Shown: in pieces, positions 40,750 to 53,411 of the stretch | Position numbering within the stretch: the stretch's first letter is position 1 | How the letters are laid out: each line of letters opens with the position of its first letter | Assembly (NCBI GenBank): GCA_036867785.1 | Contig: CP145419.1 | Location: forward strand, 372,001 to 436,000 | Origin: Plasmodiophora brassicae | Taxonomy: Eukaryota > Endomyxa: Phytomyxea > Phytomyxea > Plasmodiophorida | Direction of reading: 5' to 3' | Length of the DNA stretch: 64,000 nucleotides | The notes under the pieces: generated by a model | What the model saw: only the letters and a program-made list of their open reading frames with translations | Told to the model about the DNA's origin: nothing | Databases searched by the model: none | Program-made: the position numbers and the translations under genes

Positions 40750-43250
40750 CTATATAGCGTCCACTTGAGGCATGGCCCCACACAGTCTTTCGTAGACGGG
40801 ATTGTGCTGAGCACTGAGCTCTCTCGGAGAGCCCTGGGCGACGACTCGGCCGCGTTCCATGATTACGATATGGTCAGCCTGGTTGAAAACGTTGGGGTCG
40901 TGCGACACGATCAACAATGTCGCGCCGTTGGCCCGGACCCACTTGAGCAGGCGAGGTAAGATAAACTGGTGCTTCTTCAGGGCGTCCATTTTCATCAGCG
41001 CCTCATCCTGGTCGACCAGGGTCAGAAGCGCGCAGCATGGCCTGAGTATGACCTGGTTTACCAGAATGCAGAATCGAACAGATGGCCCTCTTAGGAAGAC
41101 GCGAGCCAACGCCACCGCTTGAGATAACCCTCCCGATATTTCCTCGGTCCGCTGCGAAAGCACAGGGTGGCGGCTCATTCGTTCTGCCAGGGTGATCAAC
41201 TGCTGAAGGCGCGGCATGACAGGATCGATCTGTGCTGCCGACGGAAAATCATCATAAAGGAAGACTCCAGCCGCCTCGGCTGCGGCTTCGACTATGGGTG
41301 GCGAATTGTTAGAGATGCACAGCAGTGCCCAGGAACGTATACGAACTCTCCATTTCTGTTGCGGTAGGCTTGGCAATGCGAATGTTGTCGATGATTGTGC
41401 CTGCGACCAAGTACGGCTCATGTGACAGGTAGGAGATGTGATCCCGAAAGAACGACCGATCGATATGCTCGAACGGAACACTGTCGAGCCTAATGACCGC
41501 ATTTCAGCTGCGTTCTAACGTTCTGACATTCGCCCAACGTGTACATTATTCGTGTCCCTTTGTGTGGGGACAGGAGTTTCATGATGATGCGCAGCAGAGT
41601 GGACTTTCCGGACCCGTTCTACAAGATCATTAACCATCAACTAGCCACTGACGTGAACATACGTACGGGTCCAGCAAGAGCGTATACTCTCCCCTTTTCA
41701 AATCGGATCTGACTGTGAATGTCAAGCGCAAAGGGCCCACTGGACTTGTACCGGTAAACAACAGATTCGAGAACCAAGGCGTTGAAGTGAAGCCTCTACA
41801 TAAAAACACAGTACGCTTCAGTTCTTGCACGTTAGGGCATTCTGCAACACCAAGTTACCTTCCGCGTAGGAGAAGGCCTGCGAGAGGGCGCAAACGGTCG
41901 CGAGGTTAAGATTGACGTTATTCCACATGGGCTTGTGATCGTTGAGTAGAAATCACCCAAGAGCCGAAGCAGACGAACAGCAAGACGAACCGCGTAGTCG
42001 ACGTCATTCTGCACAGTGCGGTACGTCTGATGGTCGATTTTCGAGCGATGCATCACCCGCTTGGCCGTCACGACTTCATAGGCAAAGTCGATGATTCCCC
42101 GTGTTGACAGTGCCCGGGAAAGGTTCTGTACCATCAGGACCGGTAATGATAGCGGCGTGCAGATCGCCTGATTGACAGCATCGATACGATCCAGATGCGT
42201 GTCCTGAAGATTGCCGCACTGTATAGCAGGCAAGTCTGAAGGAACGTCCGTCAGAATGGCCTCTCGAAAGGAACCTAGCCGCCTACTTTCGATGATATCA
42301 TCAATGACAGTCTCCCGATTCTTCTTGGCAGCTTCGACCTGATGACCATCTCCGTTGTCCTCCGTCACAAACCTCGCATAGGTCGCGCTGATGATCTGGA
42401 CAACGACCGGGCGAATAATGGCGAGAATGTCCACTTGCTGTCTTCTCGCGTACAGATCCGCGACCTGCCGATCTGCTCACCAAACCGCTATCAGATCGCC
42501 CCGCGTGCAGCGGCCCAATTCCCCCGTCGTATTTACAGAGGGCAACACCACCCCTGCATATCGCTGGCATGGTCGTGTTCACCAGGCCGATCGTCCCGTT
42601 GATTTCTCCGTCTATAAGCTCGGCGATCTGCTCGTTCTTCAGGTCGACGTCGTACAGCTTCTTGTAGATCCGCTGGATCAGGCCGATATCCCCATGCAGA
42701 ATACGCTGCATGACGAGTCGGTACACGATTGCCCGCTGGCGTCCCTCGATCCGATCGTGACAGATTTGATCGACAGCAACGAGCGCGGCATACAGCATCG
42801 CCTCAAAGATGTACGTGCCGAGGGCTAACCGCGAGTACAACCCGCCCTTGATCAACTGATGCTCGATTTCCGTCCTCCTCTGCCGTAGCCTCTGGGCGAT
42901 CTTCCGTCTCGACAGATACCTGAACGCCGGTCAGATCGCTCGACCACGAACGTCAACGATGGGGTCACCATGGCGCAATCTCTGTCAGCAAAGGCACGAC
43001 GTAGTTCGCCACGATCGAGTAAATGAAGGTCGGGCGCAGGCGCACCCAGAACAGGACATAGTGCTCCAGCAGCGGCGATCGGCGTCTGACGCCCATGACC
43101 AGCAGCAGCGGGTGCCGAAGCGACGACCCCCAGACGCACCTGGCCAAAGCGCAGCCCTGCCGCGATCTGCTGCCAGGTAACCGACACCGGCACACGAGCG
43201 CACTGCACCGGTTCCTGTATTGAGCAGCTCTCCGCACAATATAAACGCAG
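40750..43250 (-). CDS. ABC half-transporter (one membrane domain, one nucleotide-binding domain)
   Basis: N-terminal exons carry membrane helices (LRPTFIYSIVANYVVPLLTE, spliced by a GTGACC...TTCAG intron to WYLSRRKIAQRLRQRRTEIE, then LYSRLALGTYIFEAMLYAAL). Coupling-helix-like segments (DKICHDR-type, LVMQRILHGDIGLIQRIYKK) follow. The NBD has Walker A, made by a splice joining ALAGP to NGSGKSTLLRI; a Q-loop-region YLSHEPYLVAGTIIDNI; signature EISGGLSQAVALARVF; a Walker B-like TLVDQDEALMKMDA; and H-loop LLIVSHD. The signature is a variant of LSGGQ. Subfamily and substrate are not assignable. The stop is at 40750. The first exon is unresolved between two frames. It shares a short upstream region with citrate synthase. 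Confidence 0.75.
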
Positions 43251-43382
43251 CGGCACGCGTTTGGGGGTGGTCCGGTGGTGCCTGTCGTCGCCCTGTTCCC
43301 CCCGATTTGGCCCACTGCTGCCCAGGGAGACGCGTCCATTGTCACGGAGTTCGGGGACACGTTGTTGTCTCGATCGACGACC
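43238..43382. promoter_or_regulatory. Shared upstream region of the ABC transporter and citrate synthase genes
   Basis: Short divergent intergenic space holding a TATA-like aatataaacg at 43238-43247, about 140 bp upstream of the citrate synthase ATG. The role is inferred from position only. Confidence 0.35.
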
Positions 43383-44999
43383 ATGCTGGCCGGGCGCCGT
43401 CGCCTGTCGTCATTGGCGCGGTCGGCGCTGCATGAGGCGCTGGTCCCGCTGGTGGACAAGCGTCGCGCGGATCTGCTGGACCTGAAGAAGAACTATGGGA
43501 AGTGCGAGATGGGAACGGTGACCGTGGCACAGGTGCGTTTGTCCGCGGGACGTCGTCTACCTTGCTTAACGGATGGTCGCAACAGATCATTGGAGGCATG
43601 CGAGGTGTCAATGGTCTCCTGACGGAGACGTCGCTGCTGGACGCGGAGTATGGCATCAAGTTTCGCGGGTTGTCCATACCTGAAATGAATGAGAGGCTGC
43701 CGAACCGCGAAGGGCACCACCAGCCAATGACGGAGGCGGTGCTTTGGTTGCTGATGACGGGCAATGTGCCATCGCTTGACCAGTGCGAGCTAGTCTGCGA
43801 CGATCTGCACGCGAGAGCGCGTAACCTGCCAAGGCACGTCGTCGATGCTATCGACCGGTATCCCAAGGAAATGCATCCGATGACACAGCTGTCGTCTGCT
43901 GTTCTCGCTATGCAGACGACGAGTAAGTTCGCGGCTGCATATGCCAAGGGTGCGCCCAAGACAGAGCTGTGGACCTATGCGTTAGGTGAGAACCGACCCG
44001 CTCGTGCTTCATCCCTTTGCTGACCCCGTGTAGACGACAGTCTGGACCTGATTGCCCGTTTGCCGGAAGCGGCTGCCCGAATCTATTGTAACCTGTTCAA
44101 GAACGGGAAAGTCAACCCGCACGACAAATCTCTTGACTGGTCGGGCAACTTCGCGAGGATGCTGGGCTTCACAGACCCGATCATGGATGACCTTATGCGA
44201 ATGTACATGAACATCCATTCCGATCACGAGGGCGGAAACGTCAGTGCGCATACGTGCCACCTTGTCGGGTCTGCATTGGCGGATCCTTACCTGTCGTTCT
44301 CTGCGGCCCTTAACGGCCTTGCTGGGCCCCTTCACGGGCTTGCCAATCAGGTACGTTACATGTGCACACGTCCGCATGTCATGCTAGTCACTGGATGCGT
44401 TCTAGGAAGTTTTGCGCTGGATCGTCGAGCTTCGAGGTAGGCTTGGGGAAGGCGAAATAACAAAGGAACGCCTCACAGACGCTGTCTGGGAGACACTAAA
44501 CAAGGGCCAGGTGGGCTCCTTGTCTTGGCTGCATGCCGTGGCCAGCGATGACGTGTGAAGCGTGTAGGTGATTCCAGGTTACGGTCACGCCGTCCTGCGC
44601 AAGACAGATCCTCGGTATACATGCCAGCGGGAGTTCGCCCTAAAGTAGTGCACCCATTGTCGTGAACCCCTGGACAGCTCTCATGACGTTGCTGTGCCTA
44701 GGTGGATGCCAGACGATCCCATGTTTAAACTCGTCAGCGATCTGTACGAAGTCGTACCCAAGGTCCTCACCGAGCACGGCAAGACGGCGAACCCGTGGCC
44801 CAACGTCGACGCGCACAGCGGCGTCCTCCTGCAGCACTACGGCCTCACCCAGGGCTCCTTCTATACCGTCCTGTTCGGCCTCAGCCGATCCATCGGCGTC
44901 CTCGCCAGCCTCGTCAACGACCGCATCGTCGGGCTGCCCATCGAGCGCCCCAAGAGCTGGACCTCTGCATCGATTCGCGCGCACTGCACGAAACCCTGA
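43383..44999 (+). CDS. CS: Citrate synthase, mitochondrial type
   Basis: Six exons fit exactly to 449 codons: 43383-43532, 43586-43985, 44034-44350, 44406-44510, 44568-44644 and 44702-44999. The first 20 residues ([20 protein letters not shown]) lack acids until the end and look like a mitochondrial targeting peptide. Family landmarks: [80 protein letters not shown] with [22 protein letters not shown], and [17 protein letters not shown]. Catalytic His residues sit in the GLAGPLHG and PGYGHAVL motifs and the Asp in PNVDAHSG. It condenses acetyl-CoA with oxaloacetate in the TCA cycle. The length is normal for the eukaryotic type I enzyme. Confidence 0.96.
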
Positions 45000-45150
45000 C
45001 AGGGTGACCCGGCAGGTATGTAGGTCGCGACCCCCCACTAAACCAAAACGGCGACAGTCTCGGCACGACTGAGGGTGTTACAGCAGCGGCACTTTCATAC
45101 AGAACTGCACACCGGCGGACGGGGACGGGTTGCCGGTCGGCGGGTGGGCG

Positions 45151-46585
45151 ATGACGGCGGCGCCCGAGTACGAAGAGGTCGTCGACGCCGGGCAGATCCG
45201 CCGGCGATGCGCTGGCGCAGACGACGGTGGCGTACGTGTGGAGCCGCCACCCGATCAGGCGCATCTGTCGCGGGTCGTTCGCCTGCGAGGCCTGCCGTTC
45301 CCGGTCACGCAGGATGACGTCCGCGCGTTCTTCGGTCGGGTTGGCGTTGAATCGATGGTGGTGTGCCGGAATGAGTGCGGTCTGTCGACGGGCGAGGCGT
45401 ACGTGCGTGTGGCGTCGCTGACCGATGTCGGCGTGGCGCTGTCGATGCACCTGGGCCCCATTCGCGGCCGGTATATCGAGGTGTTCCTGTCGGACAATAA
45501 CAAGTTTCATGCCGCGGTGGAGTTCAACGACGCTGTGGACAAGGCGCGTAGAATGCGAACGTCGACCTCGTTCCACGCGTCGTGCACGCAGAACCAGACC
45601 CGCGCGTACATCCGCATGCGGGGATTGCCCTATGATTGCACGGACGCTGATGTGACCCGGTTCTTCCGCCCGGTCCACGCTGCACCGACCCGTATCGCAT
45701 GGTGCTCCGAGAAGCGATGCGAGTGCATCGTCGAGCTCGGGCCTGACGTCGACGCCTGTCGGGCGATGACCTGCAATGGGAACTACATCGGCAAGCGCTA
45801 CGTAGAACTGGCGCCGTCCTCGATCGCGGGATTCATCGAGGCGGCTCGCTATGCGACGGCAAATGCAGTGTGTGTTCGTCGCGTGATCAAGCACGTGCGG
45901 CTGACACGTTGTCGGTACAGGCGCCGACGAAAGGCAAGCCACGTATTCGTCACGAACCCGGGCCCGGTTGCGTCGTGCGTATGCGAGGGTTACCGTATGG
46001 ATGTACAGAGGCGGAAATCGTCGAGTTCTTCGGGTACGCTCGCCACGTCTTGGTCCCTGTCGCGCGTTGTGATCGTCGAACCAGGGCATGCAACGTCGCC
46101 ACTGGCTCGGTTCGGATCGAGGAGGACAGCTGTGGACGCGTGACGGGTACGGCGTGGGCATCGTTCCACACGCCTGCTGACGCCAAGCGCGCGGTCGCTC
46201 TTCGCAACAAGCGATACATCGGCTGTCGGTACATCGACCTCGACTCGGTGGATGACCGTTTGCGCGCCGCGCGAGAGTCTCGACCGGAGTCTCGATTCGC
46301 CTCCTCTGTCATTCTGAAGGGGCTTTCGCATTGCGTTACAGAGAACGACATCGATCGCTTCTTCAGGTCTAAGCTTGGGTACTTTCGTTGGCCGGTGGAC
46401 CTGACCGTGTGCTTAGAGGGTACCGCATAGCACCCGGTTCAGTCGAGGTCCGACGGGACACATCTGGAATGCCCATCGGCGTGGCGTTTGTCCGTTTCGT
46501 CAACGTCGCCGAGGCGGCTCGTGCTGTCGCAGATCTCAACGGCGGCAGCATCGGGGACCGATACATCACGCTGAGCATGCGCTAG
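45151..46585 (+). CDS. hnRNP H/F-like protein with four quasi-RRMs
   Basis: Three exons. ATG at 45151 (MTAAPEYEEVVDAG). qRRM1 starts VVRLRGLPFPVTQDDVRAFF and ends GRYIEVF. qRRM2 starts AYIRMRGLPYDCTDADVTRF and ends GKRYVEL. An intron at 45885-45938 joins TANA to APTKGKPRIRHEPG. qRRM3 is VVRMRGLPYGCTEAEIVEFF, ending GCRYIDL. qRRM4 (VILKGLSHCVTENDIDRFF) is completed across an intron at about 46367-46429 to RGYRIAPGSVEV, ending DRYITLSMR. The repeated xRLRGLP and RYIEL signatures are those of the hnRNP H/F, GRSF1 and ESRP group, whose qRRMs bind G-rich RNA in splicing control. No Gly/Tyr-rich tails are present. Confidence 0.86.
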
Positions 46586-47065
46586 CCGCGCCAATACGCT
46601 CCCGCCCGCCATACATACGCGTCCAATGCATTCACCAAGCGCCAACAACACTCTGTATTGGTTCCCCCGTCTTCGTGTACAGAAGAAAGGGTCGAGCCAG
46701 GCCACGAAACTAGGTGTCGGTTCCCTGGGGTACCTGCAGTCAGGCGGGTGTTCGTCGGGGCGAACATCGACGTCGACGTTCCGCACGGCCAATCACCGAC
46801 CTCCGTTCCATCGACGCTATTCGGCCTGTGCCTCTGCGTAATACCATACGTCGCACGTGAATACGTCCAGGTGCTGCAAGAACGCGACGGACGAGTGTCT
46901 AGACTTGCCAGTCACGTCATGCACGATGTGGAGCACTCTCTCATCATGTCACTGACGGCGCGCTGGCCAGCGCTCCACCGTACCATGTCGCACCGTGTAA
47001 CCGACCCACCTGCAGGCAGGCCGGGACACGCGATGCACGCGGCATCCTTTCTGCACCTGACGAGG
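46586..47065. other. Intergenic, convergent 3' region
   Basis: Between the converging ends of the quasi-RRM gene and the basic-tailed gene. Long open frames exist here on the plus strand, but they are continuous with the antisense of the neighbouring gene and show no domain or start context. Nothing supported. Confidence 0.5.
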
Positions 47066-47952
47066 TTACTCTACACTAGCAGGGGGCAACAGTCTTGCAT
47101 ACGGTGCAGGAGGGTTTGTAATCGGATGCGACCCACTCGGCGTCGGCCGGTTGGCGTCCACCTCATCGGAAACGGACGACGCACCCTCCTGGGATCGCTT
47201 ACGACGACGCCGTACCTTCACGGCCTGCGTTCCAGGTCAGAAACGAAGGATATGCCAAACGATGGCCGTGATCCTACCTTGCTGGATTCAGGCTCGTCCG
47301 CCAGGCTGACGGCGCTGGCCCTGGCGCGCTTGTTTGCATTGCCCTGCTGCTTCTTTGTGGCCGTGGCGCCTCGCCCGTTCTGCCGATCGTACGTTGCGGC
47401 CGCGTGTTCCGTAACGTCGGCCCAGAACTGTTCCGTGTCTAGAAGCGTCAGGATCGCCGCCTTGGACGCGTCGGGCAGCGATTTCCACGTGTCCATCCTA
47501 TCGACGATACCATTGGCAACGGATCGCAGGGCAGGGGTCGCCGTCGACTGCTTCAGCGCTCCGATACGGTCCCGCAGGCGATCGAGAACGCGATCGACGA
47601 GGAACATGTTGACTTCGTTCAGCAGGTCGAGCCGGTCCTTGACCGACATAAACCGATTGAAGCCCGATGGTATCTGTCGAACCGTGTAATCGCCGGTGGT
47701 CTGGCCCACGGCGATCATGCCCCGCAACGACCGCGCATCGTTGAGTCGGCGCTCCTCACTGCCGACCTTGTCCCAGGCCGAATGGATGTGATCGCGCAGG
47801 CGCACGACCAAATCGGTGCACACGGTCACATCGATATCCAGGCTCCGGGTCGCCTGCCGGTCGGCGCTCGCTACCGGCGAGGACGTCTCGCCACTCTCCG
47901 GTGAGGGCGTCTCGTCAGTCTGCGGCGTCGCGGGACTGTTCGCTGCATCCAT
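47066..47952 (-). CDS. Hypothetical helical protein with basic C-terminal tail
   Basis: Start at 47952 (MDAANSPATPQTDETPSPES). After a Ser/Pro/Thr-rich leader come helices (DLVVRLRDHIHSAWDKVGSE, VKDRLDLLNEVNMFLVDRVL, ILTLLDTEQFWADVTEHAAA). Basic runs follow (ATKKQQGNANKRARASA). A phase-0 intron after ESSK (GTAGGATC...ACGCAG) joins a last exon starting AVKVRRRRKRSQEG, a strong nuclear-localisation-like stretch, and ending RLLPPASVE at 47066. About 270 residues. No family recognised. A nuclear role is inference from the basic tail. Confidence 0.6.
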
Positions 47953-48172
47953 TGTCCGACGGAGACGACGGACGCGTCGGGCATCGTGGTTTATTTTAAG
48001 CAACGCCCTGTGTGCGGGACGCAGAGCCCGGACAGGCCGGCGTGTAACGCTTCGCGATTGTTTCGGCGTTTGCGCGCTCTTCAGGTGCAGGGCGCGGCCA
48101 ACCGGTACAAGACCCGTGGCCACCCCGTCGCCTGTTCATCCAGGCTTTCAGCGCTCGGCGAGTGCTACGAGG

Positions 48173-48502
48173 ATGACTACGTTCGCTGACGTCCCTCGAC
48201 CGACACCGGATGCCAGCAAGCACGGGGCACGATTCACGATGGACATCGGACGTCCAGAAGGAGTTGAGTACGATCGGCTGGGCCGAAACCTGACCGCCAG
48301 GCAGGTCCAGTTGACTAGGTATGATGCCGCATTGCTGGAACCTGGTGACTGTGGTGACTGTCTATGCTGTGATGGTATATTGACTTTGGACGGGGCTACA
48401 GTGACGGCGGCGGCTGCTGGCTTGACGAGGCCGAGGCGCGCTTGCCAGATGCTGGGGATGATCGACGCATCGACGCAGATGCCGCCAGCAGGGCGGCCCT
48501 AA
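48173..48502 (+). CDS. Possible small protein overlapping the end of the opposite gene
   Basis: ATG 48173 opens MTTFADVPRPTPDASKHGAR and continues ARFTMDIGRPEGVEYDRLGR, LTARQVQLTRYDAALLEPGD, and then the Cys-rich DCGDCLCCDGIL. The 3' part overlaps the minus-strand coiled-coil gene's end (stop at 48396), where the plus-strand frame loses protein-like character. A short intron from about 48345 could remove it. The first 55 residues look genuine. No domain recognised. Confidence 0.35.
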   Translation: MTTFADVPRPTPDASKHGARFTMDIGRPEGVEYDRLGRNLTARQVQLTRYDAALLEPGDCGDCLCCDGILTLDGATVTAAAAGLTRPRRACQMLGMIDASTQMPPAGRP

Positions 48503-51500
48503 GCGTGCCGTTCGCGGCACCTGACGTCGATGACGTCGTCGACGATCGTCGCGCGTCGCTTGCCGTGGCGATCGAATTCCCAGAGAACGATAGACGCTTC
48601 GAGGAACGCGGCGACAGATCCGCAGGCTTGGCCTGCGCAGGACTGGGGTCCGGTGAAGGACTATCGGGTTTCAGCAGGTTCGTCGTTACACGCCTCAGGA
48701 ACGCGCGAAGCTTTGGCGCGCCGGACGCCGGTGGGGCAGGCACTGGTGACGGCAGTAGGATTTGCGATCCTGCCCCACCTGATATTGGGAACGGCGACAG
48801 CGGAGATGAGCTGGCGCCCTTGCCACGCTGCGCCTGCAGGACCGTATCCACGAGCGACGCCATCTGTGCACGGGTCAGCAACCACCCGCCAACGATACCC
48901 TCGGTCGACGCCGGCTGACCTTTCGTGCAGCGGGGGGCGATGCTGCCATCTTCTTCGGTGCTGGCAGGACAGGAACGGGTGCACGCTGTGGGGCGAACGG
49001 CGATGCGAAGTTGCCGAGCTCGATGGTCTTGCTGGAGACGGCGCTGGACCGAGGTGGTTTCCTGGCCGATGCTGACGACGCCGGTTCAGCAGGCGCGCGT
49101 GTTGGATCCGGGGCGTCGCCGGCGACGTCATCGACAGCGCTGATGTCGGTGCCGTCTTCGCGGGCGCGTTTCATCGCGTCCCACCGGTTGCGCCACCAGA
49201 CCAGCATCTTCTCCAGCTTGGCGATTCGCCGACGCAGCTCCAGGTCGGCGATGCTTCGAGCGGCGCCCTTCGCGTCCGTCATCAGCTTGGCGACGCGATC
49301 GCCATCGCTCTCCATCGACTCGGCGATCTGGTCGCTGAGCTCCTGGTTCTCGCGCAGCAGCTGCGTTCGTTCCTTGCGAAGCTTCACGTTGTCGGCACGA
49401 AGGTCGACAATGACGGTCGGGCTGCGTTCCTGCTTCAGCTGGGTTTGCAGGTCAGCGCACTGCGCTTCGAGCGTGCCACACTTCGTCTCCAGCTCCGAGA
49501 CCTTCTTCCAGGCGTCGCGCGTCTCTCTCTCGGTCGAGGCCAGCTTCTTCGACACGATATCCAGTTCCTTCGCAGAAGCAGGCGGCGGCGCCTTCGCGTT
49601 CACATGCGTCATCGACCTTTGCCTCACTAGCGTTCGTCGATGCCGCCATGCGGCAATACTGGATGGCGTCGCGTTGTCGTGGTCATAGGGCGTGTCATCC
49701 TTGATCTCATTCGAGCCATCAGGTTCAACACCATTTCGTGACGCGTAGTCGTCCTCAGCCTCCAGAACGGACCCGTGTTCGACATCACGGTCGTAGTAAT
49801 CATCGAGAGGGTCATCGCGACCGTGGCCGATGCCGATTGTCTCCAAATCGAACTTGTCCATGTCGTTGAGCAGGGCCTCCACGTCTTCATCGTCAGATGC
49901 GGGTTCCTTGACGTTTCCCTCTTCGGAAGCATGGTCGACATTCCTTGGAATGCCATGCGCGAGACGACGCCTACTTGGCACCCTCTTATGGACCGAGGTC
50001 GATTCGGGACCAGACTCGACGACGGGTTCTCCAGGAACCACACTGGCGCTCGCGAGATCGAGACTCGAACCGTGTTGTTCTAGACCTACAGGACCCGTGG
50101 TCGAGGGCAATGGGCTTTCCCTGTGGACGTCGGGTGACGGTGCGACGCCACCTAGGGCGACCCTTGAAGGCTGAGAGATGAGCGGGGACGTCGATGTCAT
50201 TGCTGGAACAACAGGCGCCGAAGCCGTTGGTAGCGTAGGTAGAGTTGCCTTGACGTTACCGGCCTGCGGTGGACGCCGAGCTGACAGCGAATCACCACCA
50301 GCCTCATCGTCATCATCACTGCCGGCGCTGATGTCGCTATGGTCTTCTTCATCGTCGTACCGCGACTCTTCCGGCAGAGCCTGGTGTTCACCAGTTGTAC
50401 GCAGGGAAGCCTCGTCGACCTCGGACAATGATGGCGATGCGGGGAACACGCTCTGGGTGCCGTCGTTGGACAGACGTTGACGCTGAACGTTTTGAATGCC
50501 TTGCTTGATTTCAGGACGTACATCCCCCACGAACGAGACCGTCGTTTCAGGAGGAGTGACGGAAGGTGCAATCGGTTTAACGGCAGGTGGTGTTCCCCGC
50601 TTTCTCCACTTCATCATAGCTAGGAGGACGATGACTTGGAAGTGTCGATTCAGAAGATCGTCCCGATATGCCTTGAGCTCTTTATGAGCAGCTATGAGAC
50701 CATCGTGGGATGCCTTGAGCTCTTTGTGAGCAATCTGAAGGGCCTCCAGCGATTTCAGTATCTTTGTCTCGGACAGCGTCGAAGGTGTCGGTTGCACGGT
50801 GGCGGCGGCACCGTTCGACTTCTTAACAGACGCAACCTTTTCTTCATCGGGGACAACTTCGTGATGGTGAACGACAACAACCTCTTTCTGCAGGAACGTC
50901 GTCTGCGTTTCAACATCGCGGGTCATCGATGACCAGATGGACGATGGGCCATCAGTTTGCATGCCCGACTCGCTGGTCGCTGGCTTTGGCGTCGCTTTCG
51001 GCACAGGGCTCATCAAAGGTGTCGTTACGTTGGATAGCGGGTCGTGTGGCGTCGACAACGGCGATAGAGTGAGAACAGGACCACTGCCATGATTCGACGA
51101 TGGCATTGGCAGAAGTGGCAAGACGTGGGGTTGTGGAGCGCCTCGATTGCTAACGCCGCCAATCGTGTCGTCTTCATCGTCGTCCTCGTTCAGGTCCGCG
51201 TCTTCTGAACCACTATCGGATCCATACCCGTTCTGAGAAGGTGTGTCGTCAACCGTCGCTTGCGAGTCAGAAGTGGCCCCGGATTGTGGGACTTTGGGCG
51301 CGATAAACCGCACCACCGGCTGAGCTTCATACTGTGGAGTTGTTGAAGGTGGTTGTTGTCCAGCGACCGAAGACTGAGGTACATCTGCACCGGCTCGTGT
51401 GACGCTGCCACGCCGATGACGATCACTGGAGTTGTGCCTGTCACTTCCGCCGTTCTCATGCTTGTGAACAGCCTTCGGCAGCTGGGCCAGCTTGATTCTC

Positions 51501-53411
51501 AGTTCTGCGCTTTCCTACATGAATCGCATTGTTAGCAAACGACACAACTTTGGAACGTGTCACTGTTCAGACCTGCTCAGCACGGGCGCGAAGCTTACGT
51601 TCGGCGCGAATCTCAGCAACAACACGCTTCAGGTCGCCACGCAACTGAGTGACCTTGGCGCGAAGGGCTCCCGTCTCAGGAGTGGACGCTTTCTGATCCG
51701 GCCCACTTTCGGTAGTCGGCGTCGATTCCTCTTCCTCTTCGTCATCTACGGGATCAGCGACGGCTGCGTCACGCGCCAAGGCTTCGCGGCGGATGGCCGA
51801 CTTCAGATTGCGAATCGTCATTTCCAGTGCGTCTCTCATATCGCGTTCTCGATCTAGTTCCGCTTGCTGGGACGCAACCTGAAAGCAAGCAATGTAAGGG
51901 ACATTAGCCACTTTCCATCGCCGGACACGTACTTGTTGCTCCAGATGTCGAAATTGAAGCAAAACCTGCCTTCCTCGTTCTTCAGCGTCGGTGCCGACGC
52001 GAGGAGTCCCTTCGTGATGGGGAGACGTATCCGAAGACGGTTCTAGTTCTCGAATCCGGGCCCGCAGCTGCGCGATCAGGTCCTGCTGGACTGCATCGGC
52101 GATCTGCATCCGAAGTATTGTCTGAGCAGGATCCGCTGAGTTCGCATCGACCGCAGCCTCATCACTGGCAACAGCCGTGATGAACACGTTTGCACGCCTC
52201 TCGTTCGTCTTGGCTTGCCGGAGTGTTTTCATGTGGCGTGCCAGCGCCTTCTTGTTGATGTACTGCCTATGCGATAGGTACTCCATCATGTCCTGTCTGC
52301 CGACGAGGAAACGGTTCTCTTCGTCAACGGCGGACATCTCCATGAGTGACAGGCGACGCTCTTCGTTACGCTGGAGAGTGCGACTCCGTTCCAAAAGGCC
52401 AGACATGTCTGTACGAAGGTCGGCCGACGTTGTGGCCGATCGTGTCAACGCGGACACGGTGGCCATGATGCTGTTTCGCAATTCAATAAAGTCGAACTCT
52501 TTCAGCGAGCCACTTCCGCTCGCTATCGTGTTGTACTCCTCATCCAGGAACGCAATGGTACCAGTAACACGAGCGATCAACGCCCGGATAACAGTGAAGA
52601 AATGGGCACGTTTCGCCTGTAGGGCCTCGAGCGTCTGGCGTCGTGTCATTGTCGACGCCATCATCATCGTGTGCGACTCGTTACCGAACTCATTGTCAAA
52701 GTACGACTCAAGGAACGTCGAAAGGCGTGCCGAGAAATTCGTCGTGGACTGCTCATCAGTTATGGCCAGGGAGTCAGCGTCGCCAAGAGATCCAGATCGT
52801 TCACCGGGATTCCCATTCGGCATATCCGAGAATGCTTCCTGGAGAGTTTCCAGTTTCAACGCAACGTCATGGTTGACCGCCTCCAGCGCATCCATGATGT
52901 CTTCGGAGACGCGCTTGCCTTCACCGACCTCATCGTCTTTCCCAGGGTCGTCAGCGTCAAACACCTTGACCTGGTTCTCTCCGAAACGCGTTGATTTGCG
53001 ACGAACTTTCTTCGGTGCGTCCTCGACGGTCGGCGAGGGTGACTTCTCTCCGACAGCATCGACCCGACGTGGTTGCCCTCCAGATTTGCGTCGTTCTCGC
53101 CGTTGCGGTGCACTGGATTTCTTACTTCGAAACCGGAGCGCTTTACGAGATGGGGGCTTGACAGGTGAAAGCGTTGGCGCCTGCCCTGGACCAACGCCAG
53201 CCGCGGCCGCCTTGGGCTTCTTGTCAAGTGTATGAAGGAAATCGTTAACGTTGGAGTGCGTTGTTTCCAGTTCGCTGAAGATGGGCGGCAGTTTAGCCAG
53301 GTAGTCGCGGTCGACGTTATCGGAATGAGATAGGCGTTCAAGTCGTCGGACAGTTTCTCCAGACACGGTGGAGGCAGGTGGGTCGGCGCCAACGGTCGAG
53401 GCTTCGCCCAT
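48396..53411 (-). CDS. Large coiled-coil protein, about 1,600 residues
   Basis: Start at 53411 (MGEASTVGADPPASTVSGET). The N-terminal third is basic and Ser/Pro-rich (SRKALRFRSKKSS, RRERRKSGGQPRRV). It is followed by helical and coiled-coil stretches (LEALQAKRAHFFTVIRALIA, MSGLLERSRTLQRNEERRLS, ALEMTIRNLKSAIRREALAR, LRGDLKRVVAEIRAERKLRA). An intron at about 51524-51571 joins RAEQ to ESAELRIKLAQLPKAVHK. After a long acidic, low-complexity middle part a second coiled coil appears (ELETKCGTLEAQCADLQTQL, LRKERTQLLRENQELSDQIA). A final exon follows an intron at about 48861-48897. A 54-bp in-frame intron (GTACGTGT...TTTCAG, about 51889-51942) has no stop. The layout resembles centrosomal or cytoskeletal scaffolds; that is inference. 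Confidence 0.72.

Noticed and set aside
43275-43382. Citrate synthase starting upstream at 43275
   Set aside because: That codon is GTG; the first in-frame ATG at 43383 begins a good mitochondrial targeting peptide.
46658-47689. A 343-residue plus-strand open frame
   Set aside because: Mostly antisense to the basic-tailed gene at 47066-47952 and lacks any domain or start context.
52177-53235. A 352-residue plus-strand open frame
   Set aside because: Antisense shadow of the large coiled-coil gene, whose strand has the coherent heptads and splice joins.
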